Below, one piece after another: positions 6,861 through 7,649 of a stretch of 7,649 bases of DNA. The stretch's first letter is position 1, and the number at the start of each line of letters is the position of its first letter. The stretch spans positions 6,808 to 14,456 of the forward strand of contig DLOT01000019.1 of assembly GCA_002479715.1 (NCBI GenBank), written 5' to 3'. Made by a program: the position numbers and the translations under genes. The DNA comes from Ruminococcus sp. UBA7477 (GTDB lineage Bacteria; Bacillota; Clostridia; Oscillospirales; Ruminococcaceae). The notes under the pieces were generated by a model. It was given only the letters and a program-made list of their open reading frames with translations, had not been told where the DNA came from and made no database searches.

Positions 6861-7482
6861 TGCGATAGTCTGAATACCGGCGCATTATCGCGTCGGCAGT
6901 CTGTGCAATTGTTTTTTCTCCCGAAAGATAAAGATTTACGCAGCTGTTGAAAAGGGTGATATAGTCGGCGATCGAGCGGGAAAGGCTGTCGGCGGAAACC
7001 GCCTCATGCGGGCGGTCTATCAGTCGCCTGTAGACTCCTCCCTTCAGCTCGCAGACCGAGCTTGAAAACTGTGCCTCTGTCTGCCGCCAAAGCATGATAA
7101 ATCCGGCGTATTCCTGCAACAGACGTGCGTTTTGTGTACGAAGCGTTGCCCTCAGCTCGCCGATATGCTCGGCGTCGTCCGTGTAAAGCGCGACGTTATA
7201 GCGGATAGTCGGGTTGTATTTATATTTCAGCGCCGCCACAGCAGTGAAGTCGCGACTTCGTTCGCCTGCCGACAGGCGAAACTCGCTGCTGAAGCGCTCC
7301 ATGCTTTCCAGCATCAGTGAACAAAGATTGCTCATTCGCTGTTCGGGCGTCGTCACCGAAACATAGCTTGCGAGTATCTGGTTTATAAGGCTGCTTCGGC
7401 TTTGGTTTTGCAGCTTTGCCAGCATATCTATCCTGTCGATTATCTCATCGGAAAGGATCAGGCTGTACATACTCTTACTCAA
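6841..7482 (-). CDS. Unrecognised protein with an N-terminal ribbon-helix-helix-like domain, clpB operon partner
   Basis: I do not recognise this 213-residue protein as a named family. Residues about 5-42 (MYSLILSDEIIDRIDMLAKL, then a helix containing SRSSLINQILASYV) have the strand-helix-helix pattern of CopG/MetJ-type DNA-binding domains, including the conserved serine-start second helix. The remaining 170 residues look mostly helical, with many Arg, Glu and Leu and no catalytic motif, signal peptide or membrane segment that I can see; they could be an oligomerisation or sensing part. Start choice: TTG at 7482 has AGAAGG eight bases upstream. GTG at 7491 has no ribosome site, and ATG at 7470 is too far from one and would cut close to the predicted strand. 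It overlaps clpB by four bases and shares its promoter, so a regulatory role over clpB or itself is a fair inference, not shown. Confidence 0.75.
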   Translation of the reverse strand: MSKSMYSLILSDEIIDRIDMLAKLQNQSRSSLINQILASYVSVTTPEQRMSNLCSLMLESMERFSSEFRLSAGERSRDFTAVAALKYKYNPTIRYNVALYTDDAEHIGELRATLRTQNARLLQEYAGFIMLWRQTEAQFSSSVCELKGGVYRRLIDRPHEAVSADSLSRSIADYITLFNSCVNLYLSGEKTIAQTADAIMRRYSDYRKGGFCI

Positions 7483-7487
7483 AATCG

Positions 7488-7497
7488 TCACCTTCTT
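7488..7497 (-). promoter_or_regulatory. Ribosome site deciding the TTG start of the RHH-like gene
   Basis: On the minus strand the sequence aagaaggtga places AGAAGG eight bases, and GGTGA five bases, before TTG at 7482. This makes TTG the best-supported start despite a GTG nine bases further upstream in the same frame. Confidence 0.5.
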
Positions 7498-7542
7498 AGC
7501 AATAACTTGTTTGAAATATTATATAACTTTTTCTACGAGTTT

Positions 7543-7571
7543 ATGATAACACGTTTACGCCTTTTTGTCAA
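7543..7571 (-). promoter_or_regulatory. Extended -10 sigma-70 promoter of the RHH-clpB operon
   Basis: Reading on the minus strand, a perfect TTGACA (7571-7566) is followed after exactly 17 bases by TATCAT (7548-7543), with TG one base before the -10, making an extended -10 element. Transcription should start near 7536, leaving a leader of about 54 bases. The pentamer GTTTA recurs on the plus strand at 7539-7543 and 7553-7557 around the -10, a possible but weak operator candidate. The remaining bases to 7649 hold no ORF or signal that I can identify. Confidence 0.8.
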
Positions 7572-7649
7572 TAGGCAAATTGAATTTTTGGCTGAAAACT
7601 TTTCAAAGTGATGGAGCTTTAAGCTTTCTGAGGGGAACACCCACAAAGG

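Overview
The window reads as a chromosomal segment of a moderately GC-rich gut-type Clostridia. The protein wording of CarB and ClpB, the strong AGGAGG-type ribosome sites and the spacious intergenic regions suggest Ruminococcus or a close Oscillospiraceae relative. That assignment is inference from recognised protein style, not from a search.

Layout. (1) Positions 2-2659, plus strand: carB, the large subunit of carbamoyl-phosphate synthase, cut off at its 5' end by the window edge; about 885 of an estimated 1061 residues are present. (2) Positions 2660-3039: a 380-base intergenic stretch full of stem-loops. Two copies of an imperfect 32-base direct repeat, each centred on the palindromic core aacgcttgcgttt, bracket a unit of about 245 bases. 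The unit holds a 35-codon ORF with an excellent Shine-Dalgarno and, at its right edge, a good promoter facing the next gene. (3) Positions 3040-4068, plus strand: a cytoplasmic Ntn-type linear amide C-N hydrolase (choloylglycine hydrolase / penicillin acylase-like fold) with an unusual CHDLD motif in place of the GRNLD type. A strong terminator follows at 4115-4150 and probably serves both strands. (4) Positions 4238-6844, minus strand: clpB, a complete HSP100 disaggregase. (5) Positions 6841-7482, minus strand: an unrecognised 213-residue protein whose N-terminus looks like a ribbon-helix-helix DNA-binding domain. Its stop codon overlaps the clpB start as ATGA, so the two are very probably co-transcribed and translationally coupled from a consensus extended -10 promoter at 7543-7571.

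How they work together. carB belongs to pyrimidine/arginine supply and its carA partner should lie upstream of the window. The hydrolase looks like a stand-alone gene with its own promoter and terminator. The RHH-clpB pair faces it convergently. The parts most worth a second look are the structured, repeat-bounded element between carB and the hydrolase, and the RHH-clpB pair, which could be a self-contained stress-regulation unit because I found no CIRCE or CtsR site. Neither idea has been tested by any search.
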